From Lepiota brunneoincarnata (lineage: Eukaryota; Basidiomycota; Agaricomycetes; Agaricales; Agaricaceae), in contig JAEBUN010000023.1 in the NCBI GenBank assembly GCA_023014365.1, positions 248,001 through 312,000 on the forward strand: a stretch of DNA of 64,000 nt, in the 5' to 3' direction. This document shows, piece after piece, positions 22,796 through 34,261 of the stretch. A program made the position numbers and the translations under genes. Position 1 is the first letter of the stretch. Each line of letters begins with the position of its first letter. The notes under the pieces were generated by a model. The model saw nothing but the letters and a program-made list of their open reading frames with translations. It had not been told where the DNA came from and ran no database searches.

Positions 22796-23866
22796 CTACA
22801 CCTTCAAGAATCTGGAAAAAAAGTTCACAACGCTTGCCGCAGCTTCTTCTTTTGCCCATCCTATGCGCGAGCTGAGCACAACTCACATTCGAGTAAGGGA
22901 CCCACTCACGGCTATTCTCTACCTCGGGATCACCACGGGTCGCAAAGCCAGTGAGAAACACCGGAGAATAAACGGACGTGATACGACGCTTTAATCTCTG
23001 CTAGAATATCCACCGCGCGACGGCGAGACTCAGGAGGGAACGTATGGTCAGTTTCTGTGTATTGGGATCGTCAAATCGCTGGGCATTTTGTAAGTAGCTG
23101 AAAGACGAACCGGCGGCCAGGATGAGGAGTGGGTCTAGCAGTCGAAGATTAGGCACAATCTACTGGGTCAGAGCTACTCACGTTTGAGGTTGCGGAACTG
23201 ATCTTCGGTAAGGAACGCAGGGTGAGCAAATGCAACTACAGAGTAAGGAATAAATAACGATCACCCCGGCAATAGCGTTGTAGAAGAACATACCCGCGAC
23301 AACCTGATCCGTTGCTCCGATGTCCAAGGTGTGGGGACCACCGAAGCAGTATCCCACGGCGAAATACTTCACATCAGTGCCTGTTCACCATCCACATTCC
23401 AGCTCTCTTTTCATCTACGGACGCAACACGCTCACCATACTTCTTTCGTACACCCTCGATCCACCCAAGTGTTACCTCGGCGGCACGAATTCTCGATTTC
23501 GCGAGCCATTCATCTCTGTTGAAACCTTGCTCTGTATGCTTATTGACCGTGTCTCCCAAGAAATAATCCACGCCAAGCACCAAAAATCCTATCAAACCCA
23601 AAGCTCAATAACCACCCAGGAGCAGGTACTAATATCTCACCGTTCGCAGCGAAGTAATCCTGCAACAACTGACTATTCAAGTAAAACGGGCCATAGACAT
23701 CCGGGAAGAATAAAATAATCCCTTTAGGCTGGCCCTTGGGTTCCGAGACGTAAGTCTCGAGACCCGCGATAGTTATGATCTTTCCCACAGACTCCCCCGA
23801 GTGCTTAACACCCTGGAAGCAGCAATCTCCCGGTGGGCCAGCAAGCACGACAGAAGCAGTGGACAT
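22796..23866 (-). CDS. Dienelactone hydrolase family protein
   Basis: An alpha/beta hydrolase of the DLH family; these cytosolic enzymes hydrolyse lactones and related esters, and the substrate here is unknown. Seven exons on the minus strand: 23866-23641, 23588-23436, 23380-23294, 23235-23182, 23134-23111, 23054-22910 and 22860-22796, with consistent phases and about 250 residues, the family's usual length. Start ATG 23866 matches the usual MST...LAGPPGDCC opening; an ATG 9 nt upstream is less likely. The catalytic triad is visible: Cys in VGYCFGG, Asp in AAETDHTF, His in SGVSHGF. One extra T (A at 22950 on the plus strand) falls right after the catalytic His codon and would truncate the protein. 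The rest (ENSRWAKEEAAA...) is well conserved, so an assembly indel is plausible. It lies 166 bp downstream of the Mam3-like gene's start, on the same strand. Confidence 0.85.
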
Positions 23867-24692
23867 GGTACGCAAAGAATTGAGGTGGAGGTCGCCCTTG
23901 AGTTTGCGTCGAGGTTAGTGCAGCTGCGTTGGGTGAGAGCAAGTGTTGGGCGTTCGTGATGAACAAGGGCAACACCTGAGATAGCGATGAGAGTTATAGA
24001 TACACGTGAGAGCCCATTTTCATTTTCCAGTCAGATTGGGAGTTATTCATATTCTTAGCAATAAGAGTGTGTGGGTTCCGGAAGGCCACCCGTGGAGCAT
24101 GACCTGAAGCGGAAGGGCAGCGGGCGCTACATATTGTGTTTTAACAGGGTTAGTCCCAGCGGCACCAATTTCCTGGCTCTTTGACATGCCATATTGTTGT
24201 GGAAAATACAAGAGAGAGGAAAGGGGGTAGTGACCCTGGATGACTGCACATCACCGGAGTGAGAAGTTAACAAGCCCGACAAGCAATTAACAAGTAACTA
24301 TTCTTCACAACATTCAGAAGGCTCCCCAAATTATCAAATATGCTTTTTCGATTGACGTCATGAACACACGAGGCAATTTAGAACACTGGGAGGCAGGTGG
24401 TGAATGTTCTCCTGAATTTTGGTAATTATAGCGTAAACAAGCCCCCTCCGAGATTCCCAATTGCCTCATAATTCCCTTGATCATCGTTCCTACGAATAAC
24501 TGGTGGTCCCTTTGCTCGGGAGCTTCAAAAAATTCCTCTACACTGGCTCCTTCTATATCAGATGTAGTCGACTCGAGTTTGAATTTCTAGGTGCAGAAGC
24601 ACTACATCTCTTGATCGCCATACATGATACATTAGATACTTAAGTAGGAACAGGCCACCACATCCACCACTATCATCTACTAATCGTCGTCG
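23867..24692. other. Intergenic region with one copy of a direct repeat
   Basis: No gene is supported. The stretch 24248-24318 is repeated at 26173-26236 on the other side of the helo-like/YEATS gene (see that entry). Confidence 0.5.
24248..24318 (+). repeat. Direct repeat, copy A (other copy 26173-26236)
   Basis: Both copies contain catcaccggag, a gacaag/ttaac block and the identical run gtaactattcttcacaacat. They flank the helo-like/YEATS gene about 1.9 kb apart. Confidence 0.7.
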
Positions 24693-26027
24693 CTAATTTG
24701 AGGCGTTGCCCCTTTCAACTATGACGCTATATTCATGAGACGTGGAACTCCCATACCCGCGAAAGTCAAGGGTCCACTCAAGCGCCAAGGACCTTCTTGT
24801 ACCGCTACTAGTACGCCACTAAATACCCAGGTTTCAGTAGAATGACGGCGTCAACCGTAAAGTAGCCCCAGCCAATACGAGTGACTTTGTAAGGGGCGGT
24901 CTTCAATTTGAGGGCTGATGGGTCAAAAGTTGGATGCTTTGGAAAAGCAGGTAAGTCGTACATCAGCATCACACATCTTTGAAGTCTACGAGCAAAAAAA
25001 AAAAAAACTGCTTACCAGATCTACCATGACCTCCTCGATTATCTCCTCCCCAGAGGCGCGGAGATAAAATGACCAGAGATGCTTGTTGTTCGGCTTTGAA
25101 CGCCTCGGCGTTACAAGACGATGGGTATTACCAATGACAATTGTCATGGAATCGACAGCATCATCGGGCGGACGAAGGGGCGGCCCGAATTCATCATCCA
25201 ACATGTTGCTGTTATCAACAATGTTTGACTCCAAGGAGAGCCGACGCATCTCTTCCGCTACATCGTCTGAGACAGTGTCCCCACATACAGAACTTGCATA
25301 GTCAGTCATGTCGTCGAGATAATCATCCATCACGAGAGTTCGCTCCTGACTGCTGCTGCCACCAGACTGCTGTGAGATCATGGCCCTAATCCAGGCGACC
25401 TGCTCGAGGATCTCATCCTGCTTAGCGAGTTGCTCCTACGATTTTCATGGTATATCCCCTTGATCAACGAGGTATCCCCGGAGACTTTCTGTGTATCGGC
25501 CGCAACTACTGTTGTCATGTGCCTAGAGGACTTGGGTCAGCATCCTCATTGTCAAAGACCAGCGGGCCTGAGTATCCCGATAATCTACACCTCCCATTGA
25601 AAGTACTCACAGCGTTGTCGCCTCCACCACAAGTCCCAACGCTCCCTTATGCGCCTCAAGCGACACACGAATCTTCTCCGCCTCCTTCTTCCCCGAGATC
25701 GCCCATCTCGCAGCACGATCAAGCCCAGCTCCATCGTACTTCTTAATCAACCCCTCCAGTTCGCCAATAACATCCTTGCAAGTTCTCCATAATGTCACAT
25801 ATTCGCCGGCGCAATGAGTCCGGCAGCGGACTGGGCCCTTTTGCGTCGGTAGTATCGTTTTTCAGGATGTGCAGCGTGATACCCAGTTCAGACAGCTCGC
25901 GCGACACAGCTGCGAGGTCACGACGGGCATCGCGGCAGGTGACTACGAAGTCGGTTATGTAGCGGGCGCTATGTGCGACGGCGGAGATGAGGGCAGTGCA
26001 GGTTGTGGTGATCGAGAGCGGGTCCAT
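24693..26027 (-). CDS. Helo-like N-terminal domain plus YEATS-like domain protein
   Basis: Starts MDPLSITTTC at 26027, typical of the fungal N-terminal domain related to helo-like/azaphilone-cluster-L proteins (the four-helix type found on some NLRs). Conserved helices follow: RDARRDLAAVSRELSELG, KDVIGELEGLIKKY and LEAHKGALGLVVEATTL. Exon 1 runs to 25611, an 88-bp intron leads to exon 2 (25522-25016) and a 79-bp intron to exon 3 (24936-24693). Exon 2 has a coiled-coil-like stretch and an acidic linker (YLDDMTDYASSV). The C-terminal part reads WSFYLRASGEEIIEEV, HPTF, APYKVTRIGWGYFTVDAVIL and LEWTLDFRGYGSS, the order of strands in YEATS-type beta-sandwiches. Frame breaks: an extra T near 25781, a break near 25440, an extra base near 24820. 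Either a pseudogene or an assembly with indels. Function is unknown; membrane or cell-death signalling would be speculation. Confidence 0.65.
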
Positions 26028-26172
26028 TGGTGCACACCACAGCTCTACGACAAGGCTGAATAAGGCGGTGGTCTTGCCATCCAGCCGTTTAAGGCATTTG
26101 GCCTGAGAAACAGCCTGTCAATGATGTGCGGAACAGGTTATATTTAGCCATGGTGTAGATGCCCTGATCTAC

Positions 26173-26236
26173 GCATCACCGGAGGGGGAAGCTCGACAAG
26201 GAAGTTAACGAGTAACTATTCTTCACAACATTCAGA
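26173..26236 (+). repeat. Direct repeat, copy B (other copy 24248-24318)
   Basis: Matches 24248-24318; see that entry. It lies between the helo-like/YEATS gene and the BTB gene. Confidence 0.7.
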
Positions 26237-26294
26237 CCAGAATCAAGCAATTCAAATATCAAAAACCCAACACTCGCATTCAGAGCAACTCCCC

Positions 26295-27452
26295 TCAAAC
26301 AAGCCCAAACCAACTCGGCAACAACCCCCAAACCTCCTCCCTCGCCTTCGCCGCCGCCCGCGCAAAATCAACTTTACAAGGCTGACAAAGCCTCAACCCA
26401 CACTGCCTCTGCCCATCCGAAAAATCTGTCCTCGACAACATCTCCGTTGCCTGTATCAACGTAAACAGCGGGTCCGCATCCCGCCCACACGCAATCCCGC
26501 CTACCGACCGAAGAATATTCAGCATGATATAATAAAACGACTCGAGACAGTGCCGGCTTGGTTGGATAGGATCGTGCTTATGTTAGACATTCGGCGCAAG
26601 GTTGACGATTGTGTAGCTCGCGTGCTATAAATCCTGCCATGTAGCGTTGGGAAGCTTCACGCCCTCGGAAAGTGCTGCAGAGGATATCGCGGGGGAGGGG
26701 GACATTTCCGGGTTCTTTCTCCTTGGTAGTCTCGGATTCTTCATCTTCGCCCGATGTCGATATAGCAACAGTGTTTTTAGACGTGATCATGTTATACGCA
26801 AGGATAGGTTTCGGAGCCCCAGCGAGAATCTTACTCGGGCCATATCGCGACAGGTCGTACAATGCCGCCGGCAAAATCGTTGGGATACCCATCTCAATCG
26901 CCAGCTCGATCACAAGGATTGGGTGGGGACATGTATCTCGGGGAAGGTAACGCCCTGCATCGTCTGTCGCTGCAGCTTCTCGCTGGTCCCAGCCTTGTAG
27001 AGTGGATGGCCAGTCGAGGTGAAGTCGGTGGAGGCACCGCACACGGAGAGAATCGACTATATATTTTGTGGATAGTCGTAGGACGGCGGCGATTGCTGGA
27101 AAGTCGTTTGCTCGGGGGAATTTGAAGTATCTGGATGAGCTTGTCGAGGGTCACGATGAATTCTGACAGAAAGAATATCTTACAATCCGTCATAGAGAGC
27201 ACCAAGGAAATAAAACACGTCGGAAGGTGAATCGTGAAACTCAACACAGGGACAACCAGCAACGAGTTCCTGCCCGGGTGGTTGAGGTAATGCAAAGAGT
27301 CCAGAGAAAACCTCTGAATGTCGTTCCAGTTGCCCGCGGTGCACCTTGAATGCAGCTGGTCCGGCTATGATCACTACATTCCCGTCCTCGAACCAAAAAT
27401 CTGAGCGGACGAAGTCCTTAACAGAACGTCGGCGTTCGGCTTGGTCGTGCAT
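26295..27452 (-). CDS. BTB/POZ domain protein
   Basis: An Agaricomycete-expanded BTB family of unknown partners; BTB domains dimerise and often bind cullin-3. Exon 1 is 27452-27184, a 53-bp intron follows, and exon 2 starts at 27130. The BTB fold is seen in FWFEDGNVVIIAGPAAFKVH, RGQLERHSEVFSGLF, CVEFHDSPSDVFYFLGALYD and the continuation YFKFPRANDFPAIAAVLRL, STKYIVDSLRVRCL. After it come a helical region (ELAIEMGIPTILPAALYDLS) and a Cys-rich end (PCAEC, CGLRLCQPCKVDF, EEVWGLLPSWFGL). An extra base at about 26580 puts the last approximately 90 residues in another frame. Start ATG 27452 is preferred to upstream ones because homology begins right there. Confidence 0.8.
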
Positions 27453-27665
27453 ACTCCCGTCTTCAAGAGGGTGCTTTTGAGGTTGAAATGAGAGACAGTG
27501 GAGGAGGGCATCATAGGAGGATACAGGCAGGTTACGACATTGTCCAGTCCGCCTTGGAAGAGGGGTATTCAACGTGAGGCTGGCAAGCTCTCCGGGGTCA
27601 GCCGTTGGGATCAGTCACAAGAACTAAGTCCTGTTTATGATACAGATAGAAATACAATGCGGGCG

Positions 27666-28698
27666 CTACCACTCTCGCCGGCGGTGCCGTCTGGATCGAT
27701 CGTCTCCCCAGCCCCGATCCCACCGACGCTCCCTTTCGCGATGCGCTTCGTCTACCTCTCGCCGGTTATAAACGTCTCTATATCCCTCTCCCGCATCGTC
27801 ACCGTAAACAGGTGCTTGGCGTTGCGCTGCCTTCCATCTCTTTCTTCCTCCGTCGAATCAAGGCCAACGCCCGCTCCCGCTCGGATGACTCGCGGCTTAA
27901 GCGCGCTTGGACGGAAGGGTAGGATGAGTTGGATGAGGCTGAGGACGACTGGAGTCGATGGGGAAGAGGTTTCTTGGGCGGTGCATTTGACGAAGAGGAA
28001 CTTGCTCGGGTAGCAAGCTGTTGCTCGATGGAGGTCAGGGGATCATGCCTATGCTTCCGCTGTGTTTCTCGATTACTAGCAATTGAGTGAGTTTGCAAAC
28101 CTTCTTCCAAAAACCGTAAAATTTACCTCCTGCCATTATCGTCTTGATCGTCTAGTTGCTCATCGTCTCCACCCCTCTTGGTATACCACCTTTTCAGGTC
28201 CTTTTCGTCCGGGGCAAGTTTAACCCCTCGGTCAGAAGCCTTGGGATCAACCTTTTTCGTAGCACGAAGCGCAACAGCTAATCGTGCTCTACAGAGAGGA
28301 TTAGAGATTATAGGACAAGAGATTGGAAAGGCATACCTGCTCCAAATCTTCGAACAAGTTGATGTGGCCATTCGTAGTGGGCAGTACTGCACCCTCTCCA
28401 CTGCTGCCAGCGGTGATAGCAGGGATGGCCTGCTCCTCGACATCTTTTCCCTTCTTCGACTTTTCATTCAATCCGGCGCGTTGACGGAGGAGATCCATCC
28501 GTGCCTCTGAGTCCTATAATATGTGTTTTAAAGATCCTGGCTAACGCAAGGTGAGAGGGAACGTACAGCGAGCATCATCCTGCCATCCTCATTGGCCTCT
28601 TTGAGTCGTGCCTCCTCTTCATCTTGGCGCACGCGCTCGATGTTATCTCTGCGATAAGGGTGGTAGGATTTGTGGTGGGCGATATTTAGCTTGCCCAT
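27666..28698 (-). CDS. CIR N-terminal domain protein, LENG1-like
   Basis: Starts MGKLNIAHHKSYHPYRRDNI, the CIR-N domain found in LENG1 and in splicing-linked proteins. Exon 1 is 28698-28567 and exon 2 is 28513-28337; both are clean and in phase. Later blocks (LAVALRATKKVDP, DEKDLKRWYTKRGGD, HRHDPLTSIEQQLATR, ERERALALIRRRKKEME, then GYRDVYNRREVDEAHRERER) are clearly one protein, but they fall in shifted frames with breaks near 28288, 28127 and 27806. The product would be charged, helical and nuclear, by analogy with LENG1. ATG 28698 lies only 83 bp from ATG 28782 of the divergent XPF gene. Confidence 0.7.
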
Positions 28699-28781
28699 TG
28701 TTGGGTGTGGGGGGGACAGAAGAGAGTGTGGATGATGAGGTAAGCACTCCCTTCCATGGGTTGTCTCCATCCCTCACAGCA
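28699..28781. promoter_or_regulatory. 83-bp divergent promoter between LENG1-like and XPF genes
   Basis: The two start codons face away from each other with only 83 bp between them. Both 5' UTRs and core promoters must overlap here or extend into the neighbouring coding sequence. The stretch contains a run of G/A around 28706-28716. No TATA box is visible. Confidence 0.6.
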
Positions 28782-31700
28782 ATGTCGGCGCTGCTCCCAT
28801 TTCATAAAGCCATTCTGCAGGAGATTCATGACCCAGCAACCAGTGACCTTCTCGTTCTTGCACGGGGCCTAGGTCTCCGTCGCATCATCTGCACGCTCAT
28901 GAAGATTTATGACTCCAACAAGAATCTCATCCTCCTTGTAAATGCTACCCCTGAAGAGGAGTCTGCCATCGGTGAGGAGCTTGGAATTATGGGGTGCAGA
29001 AGGCCTGGTCTGCGCATAGTTGGCTTACGAAACCCCTAGCAAAGAAAGGTGAATCCTTTTGTTGGGTACAATGCGTCGGACACGTCCTCCAACAGGAGGT
29101 CAGACAGGATCTCTACAAGCAAGGCGGTCTCATTTCGGTCACATCGCGTATCCTCGTCGTAGACATGCTTCAAAGGATATCCCTGTTAATTTGATTACGG
29201 GTATGCTCATACTACACGCTGAGAAGTCAGTCCCTGCGTATGGTTACATTGTTTTCTGACTGCTTAGGTTAGTCTAGGATTACCCCGCTGGTTGTTGAGG
29301 CATTTATCGTCCGGCTTTTTCGTGAATCAAACAAGAACGGGTTCGTCAAGGCATTTACTGACCAACCGGAGCACATTACGAGTGGGATGTCTCCACTGAA
29401 AAACATAATGAAGGAACTCCAGCTGCGAAGAGTTCATCTATACCCGCGGTAAGCTTGTAATCTCATTTGAGAGAATGTTGTTCTGACATATCCAAGATTC
29501 CATGAGCATATCAATGAGTCTCTCGAGCACCAGCGAGCGGATGTCGTTGAACTGTCGCAACCGCTGACCGATTCCATGTCCGAAATCCACCATGCGATTA
29601 TCCAATGCATGACCACGACACTTTCCGAGCTCAAGCGTTCCAACACGGATGTACGGCAAGCTTAGCCTCTCCAAACACGCTCTCACAATCTTCATAGCTT
29701 GACCTAGATGATCTCAATGTCGAAAACGCCTATTTCCGCTCATTCGACACCATCGTTCGGTACCAACTGGCTCCAGTCTGGCATAAAGTAGGACCTAAAA
29801 CTAAACAACTCGTGAACGACCTTCGAGTTCTTCGCCAACTCCTCTTGTGAGCCATATCTCCTTCCTGAAGCCTCCGGAATAACACACACACACACCTTCA
29901 ATTAGCTATCTCCTCTCCTACGACGCCCTGGCATTCCACGCCTACCTCGAAACCATCATTGCATCCAACTCGGTTTCCGCTTCCGGAGGTCCAAGGCAAC
30001 ACCAATCGCCGTGGCTACTCACAGATGCTGCGAACGTGATATTCAGCGTCGCAAAACGACGATGTTTCACAATCTCCGCCCCAACCGCACAGAAAAACAC
30101 TGCCCCCCCTCCAATTATTGATGTAACCGACTCGGAAGACGAAGCTTGGGCTGTCTTGGACGAAATGGAGGACATTTCTACATCAAAATCGTACCCCAAG
30201 GATAAGAGCAAATACCGTACAGGCTCCTCGAATTCTACGCCCTCTTGGCTTCCAAAAACTCTCCAACCAACCCTCGAGGAACTCCCGAAATGGGACCTCC
30301 TCTCCGATATCCTCGTGGAAATTGAAGAAGAAACCATTCGCCATGCCTCGCTGCGCACTAATTCGATCAAAGGGACGGATACAGTGCTGATCATGACGTC
30401 ATCGACGAGGACGTCTGAGCTGTTGCAGGAATTTTTGAATACGGTGGACCCTGAAGAGGAGAGTGGGAAGAAGGGGCGGAAGATGATGATGACGAAGTTG
30501 AAGGGGTATTTGGTTTGGAAAGCCAGGCTTCAAGCTACTGCTCAGCCCGGTGGGTCTGGTGTCATACGTGCCGCAAGTGATAAAGGGAAGGAGAAAGAGC
30601 AGGAAGTGAGTGAGGCGCTGAAGAAGAAGGATAAGGAACGAGCGGAGAGAACCGCAAGCAGGCGGAGATTTCGTGGTGGTGCGCCTTCGGCGAGCGGGGA
30701 TGGGAGGAAGGCAGGGGACGCCGACAAAGAGAAACAGATGATCGATGTCGATAACTTGGATATCATGGAGCTGTGCGTGATGTGACTTCTGCGCTCTCCC
30801 TTTAACGATGACTAACTACTTGCTGCAGGTGGACAACCCAGAGTCAAGCGGAGAGCCTGACGGATGTCGGACTTTCACTCGCACTTCTCGACGCGCAAGG
30901 GTTCGAGCTCATCACAGATGAGTTTGAGACCAGCTACGGTCTGCTTGCACCCGAGGAAACAGTGATCATTCGTGCGTACTCAGACGACACGGACGATCAG
31001 ATGTTGGCCGAAATCCAGCCCAAGTTTATTATCATGTTCGAACCTTGTGTCGAATTTATTCGGAGGATCGAGGTGAGACTGCATCATACTCAGCTCTATT
31101 TTCCAACCTTATAACTATCTGGCAGGTTCTACCGAAGCTCGAACCCTGGTCTCGCTGTGAGAGGTATACCATATGGTATATGGCGACTCATGTGAAGAAC
31201 ATCGATATCTCGCTGCTATTCGGAAGGAGAAGGAGGCATTTGAGAAACTCGTAAAAGAGCGTGGCGTGAGTTTCTCTCCCCCCCTTTGGTCTCAAATACG
31301 CCCTTGTTAACGTCATCATCATAGTCAATGCTTCTGGTACTCGAAGAGCGCAGAGAGCTTGGGAACGAACGTGGAGACGCTGTTATCAAGACGATTAGCA
31401 CAAGGCTTGTGGGTGGGAGACGGGAGCTTAACAAGGAGCCTTCTCGGGTGCGTTTACGCTATACCTTATTCTGTGCCCTGGGAGCTCTACGCTAATGCAT
31501 ATCCGGGGCGGGCCAATGCAGGTCGTTGTTGATATGCGGGAGTTTCGGTCGACGTTACCATCGCTCTTACACGCAGCGAGTGTCCAAGTATTGCCTGCCA
31601 CACTTACTGTGGGGGATTATATCCTGACACCAGATATTTGCGTTGAGAGGAAAAGTTTGGCTGATTTGGTGGCTAGTTTCAATAGCGGACGGCTGTGAGT

Positions 31701-32370
31701 GGACACGTCGCCTCTTGTACGCGACGCTTACTGACTTCGTACGCCCAGATATACTCAATGCGAGCTCATGTCAATCCATTATAAACACCCTGTATTACTA
31801 ATCGAATTCGAAGAAGACAAGGCTTTTTCTCTGGAGGTGAGACTAGTTTTGTCTGTCGTGTCATCCTTCCGCTCATTTATATCCCAGGTCATATCTGACA
31901 TGAAATCCTACAGCAAACCAACAGCCAAGTACCCCAAGAAGAAAACTCCCACATCCGTTGGTGGTGCATCATACAAAGATACCGACTCACCCGACTCTAT
32001 ACCTTCAATCCAATCAAAACTCGTCCTCCTCACACTCTCCTTCCCTCGCCTCAGGATCATCTGGTCCTCATCGCCGTACGCAAGCGCCGAGATCTTCACG
32101 GACCTCAAAATGAACCAGCTCGAACCGGATCCTATTAAGGCAGTGACGGTGGGTGCAGATGCGGACCCGGAGGTAGGGAAGGGTGTGAATGCGGCAGCCG
32201 AGGAGTTGGTAAGGAGTTTGCCAGGGGTCACAGCGGGGAATGTAGGGATGGTTATGGGGAGGGTCAAGAGTGTGGGTGAACTTTGTAGGCTTGGTATTGC
32301 GGAGATGCAAGAGCTAGTTGGGGTGGGACCTGGAAAAATGTTGTACGAATTTTTACACAAGGGAGAGTAG
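28782..32370 (+). CDS. RAD1: XPF/Rad1 structure-specific endonuclease subunit
   Basis: Orthologue of XPF (S. cerevisiae Rad1, S. pombe Rad16), the nuclease subunit that works with ERCC1/Rad10 in nucleotide excision repair and crosslink repair. Twelve exons give about 992 residues, near the usual length: 28782-29048, 29104-29225, 29278-29448, 29497-29650, 29698-29846, 29906-30772, 30829-31072, 31126-31265, 31325-31447, 31522-31694, 31749-31836 and 31888-32370. The helicase-like N-terminus has [13 protein letters not shown] and [10 protein letters not shown]. The nuclease has [17 protein letters not shown] and [19 protein letters not shown] (metal-binding ERK site). The end holds helix-hairpin-helix repeats ([23 protein letters not shown]). 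Frame breaks occur near 29026, 29172, 31129 and 31163 inside perfectly conserved sequence. Because the gene is normally single-copy and important, assembly errors are the simplest cause. Confidence 0.88.
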
Positions 32371-33179
32371 TTGATGAAGGATTCTTTTTTTTCCCATTGC
32401 CGGACTTGTCCTTCTACCGAGTAGGGCAAGAGTTGCTGAGAAATAACCAAGTCAGGTGGAATAATGAAAACGAAATGCCAGTCCTGCTTCGGTCTACATA
32501 TATTTGCCAAGAGACGAGCGCCGGGGCTCGAGCTCCGGTAGACCTGGTCGGATAATTGGGAGGTCAGAAATTTGAACCAAGCACAACGCATCTCACCTGA
32601 CCCTCCCGGATAATCAGTACTTGGCCAATGGGCGCAAGCGGGCCATAGTTCTCGTCCAAACTTCGTCTGTGATGAGTTCAAAACCCGGGCGGCGGGTAGT
32701 GAAAGTGAGAGCTTGTCCCTGCCCGCAAGAGGTGCCCCACCCTACTTTTAGTTCTCCCCCCCCTGTAGCGGGGCCATCGACTGCTGGCATACAACCAGGC
32801 CAGGCCTCGTCTGCATGCAACCCGAAGTGAATGAGGAGTGTCAGATAAGCGGCTAAGATGATGGGAGGTGCCGACAAGTCCGACCAACCTCGTGGGACAA
32901 GGGCAGGATGACAGACAACACCGTCGAACCGGCCATGAAGGCATCCCGATAATGCCCAAGACAGATTTTGGATGGAGGTGCTAAGCAGGGAGGGAGGGGC
33001 ACATGAAGGCATGGGAGCGCGTCATCTCCTAGTTTGCATTCAAGATATCTGTACTATTGGAGGCCAACCTGATCATTAAAGAGGATAACGTCGGCGTAGC
33101 CGTGTACACTAATGTCCGTATTCATACCCCTTGTTCCATAGCTATTAACATCGGGGCATACACTATCATCACCAGCCGA
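32371..33179. other. Intergenic, no supported gene
   Basis: This stretch lies between the convergent XPF and small hypothetical genes. A 132-codon minus-strand ORF (32614-33012) shows no domain, no biased codon pattern and no splice context that I can use to support it. Confidence 0.5.
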
Positions 33180-33876
33180 TCATTTGGGAAGTTTTAGCCG
33201 GCTCCTGTTTATCTGATACTCTTTAATTTAGTCTCTTGCATGGAAAAAGAATCCACGACGCACCTTGATCGCAATCAGAGATATCACCTCCATGTCGAAG
33301 CTAAGCACGCGAGATATGAGTGCTAATATAACGAAGACCTTTTCTTCGTTTGACATATCCACGAGGAAGATGAGTTCTGCTCCCCTATCTCTTCCCGAAA
33401 ACTTCTCTATCAAATATGTTAAGACAATTTCCTCTCCGCGTTGAACCTATAATGCAATAAGCGCTTATAACAGTCTTGGAAAGAGCCATCTCACTATCCA
33501 ATAGGGACCTCGATATGCTGTCCTATATCCCTTTGACGACCAAGACCAGTCCAATGACCTGGATAGAAAGTGAGTCTCTTTCACCTTCACCACTGAATAA
33601 TACTCACAGACTCCATATTGGGTTTGTGTAGCGCCTCACCTCCGACATAGGCTTTGTCACTCCTTCTACTGTGATCCTTTTATTCTTCCAGTCGATCTCT
33701 CCGCTGAGCGTCTGAGGGTTAGGAACACTGGTTGTGCACACTAACGCTGTGTGCATTTTTTCTTCAGCCAGGCCGCAGGTGGTGCCAAGTAGAAAAGATG
33801 GAAGGGTCGGGTCATTGGTCTTTATTTCACCGCTCATGTCAAACGACGGGTTGAATGTAAAATGGTATACCTCCAT
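33180..33876 (-). CDS. Small hypothetical protein, four exons, intact
   Basis: Exons on the minus strand: 33876-33608, 33558-33495, 33446-33264 and 33212-33180. All phases agree and the total is 182 residues. The sequence begins MEVYHFTFNPSF and includes DWKNKRITVEG, YRTAYRGPYWIVQRGEEIVL and AELIFLVDMSNEEKVFVILA. It has no signal peptide or clear membrane helix. The pattern of short beta-strands ending in a helix recalls small Agaricomycete proteins such as DUF6593 members, but I cannot confirm this. The clean splicing argues for a real gene. It sits just inside the right arm of the inverted repeat. Confidence 0.7.
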
Positions 33877-34261
33877 GATGCTTGAAGGGGTAGCGGGTCA
33901 AGGGAATCCAGTACAGCAACAATGGGAGTGTATTCCTCCTATACTCCACTTATATATCACGGTGCCATGTTCCAAGTTGGACGTCGCAGGCCCTCAGACG
34001 CTCAGGTACCTTGTATCCATTCAGCAAAGTGAATACCTTGTCGGAAAATTACCAGGGGACCTGGACATCTTCCGGAAACTCGTTTCTCGTAACCATACCG
34101 TGCAGAGCGCAAAAGTAAAACAAAGGAATCTGTGGGGTTCAAAGGGCAGATCCGGCTAGGCACGACTTCCGTCATATTGTCTTGAGGGCATAGCTCCCTG
34201 ATGAGGCTAATGCTTGATGAACGGACTTGACCTAATTGCCATTGCTATGAGACGATCCTAA
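33877..34261. other. 5' flank of the small hypothetical gene
   Basis: About 385 bp between the gene start and the right repeat arm. It presumably holds the promoter; nothing specific is recognised. Confidence 0.4.

Noticed and set aside
30036..30785. Separate 249-codon gene
   Set aside because: It is the central exon of XPF; splice sites on both sides join it in phase.
32614..33012. 132-codon minus-strand ORF between XPF and the small hypothetical gene
   Set aside because: No recognisable homology and no supporting exon structure.
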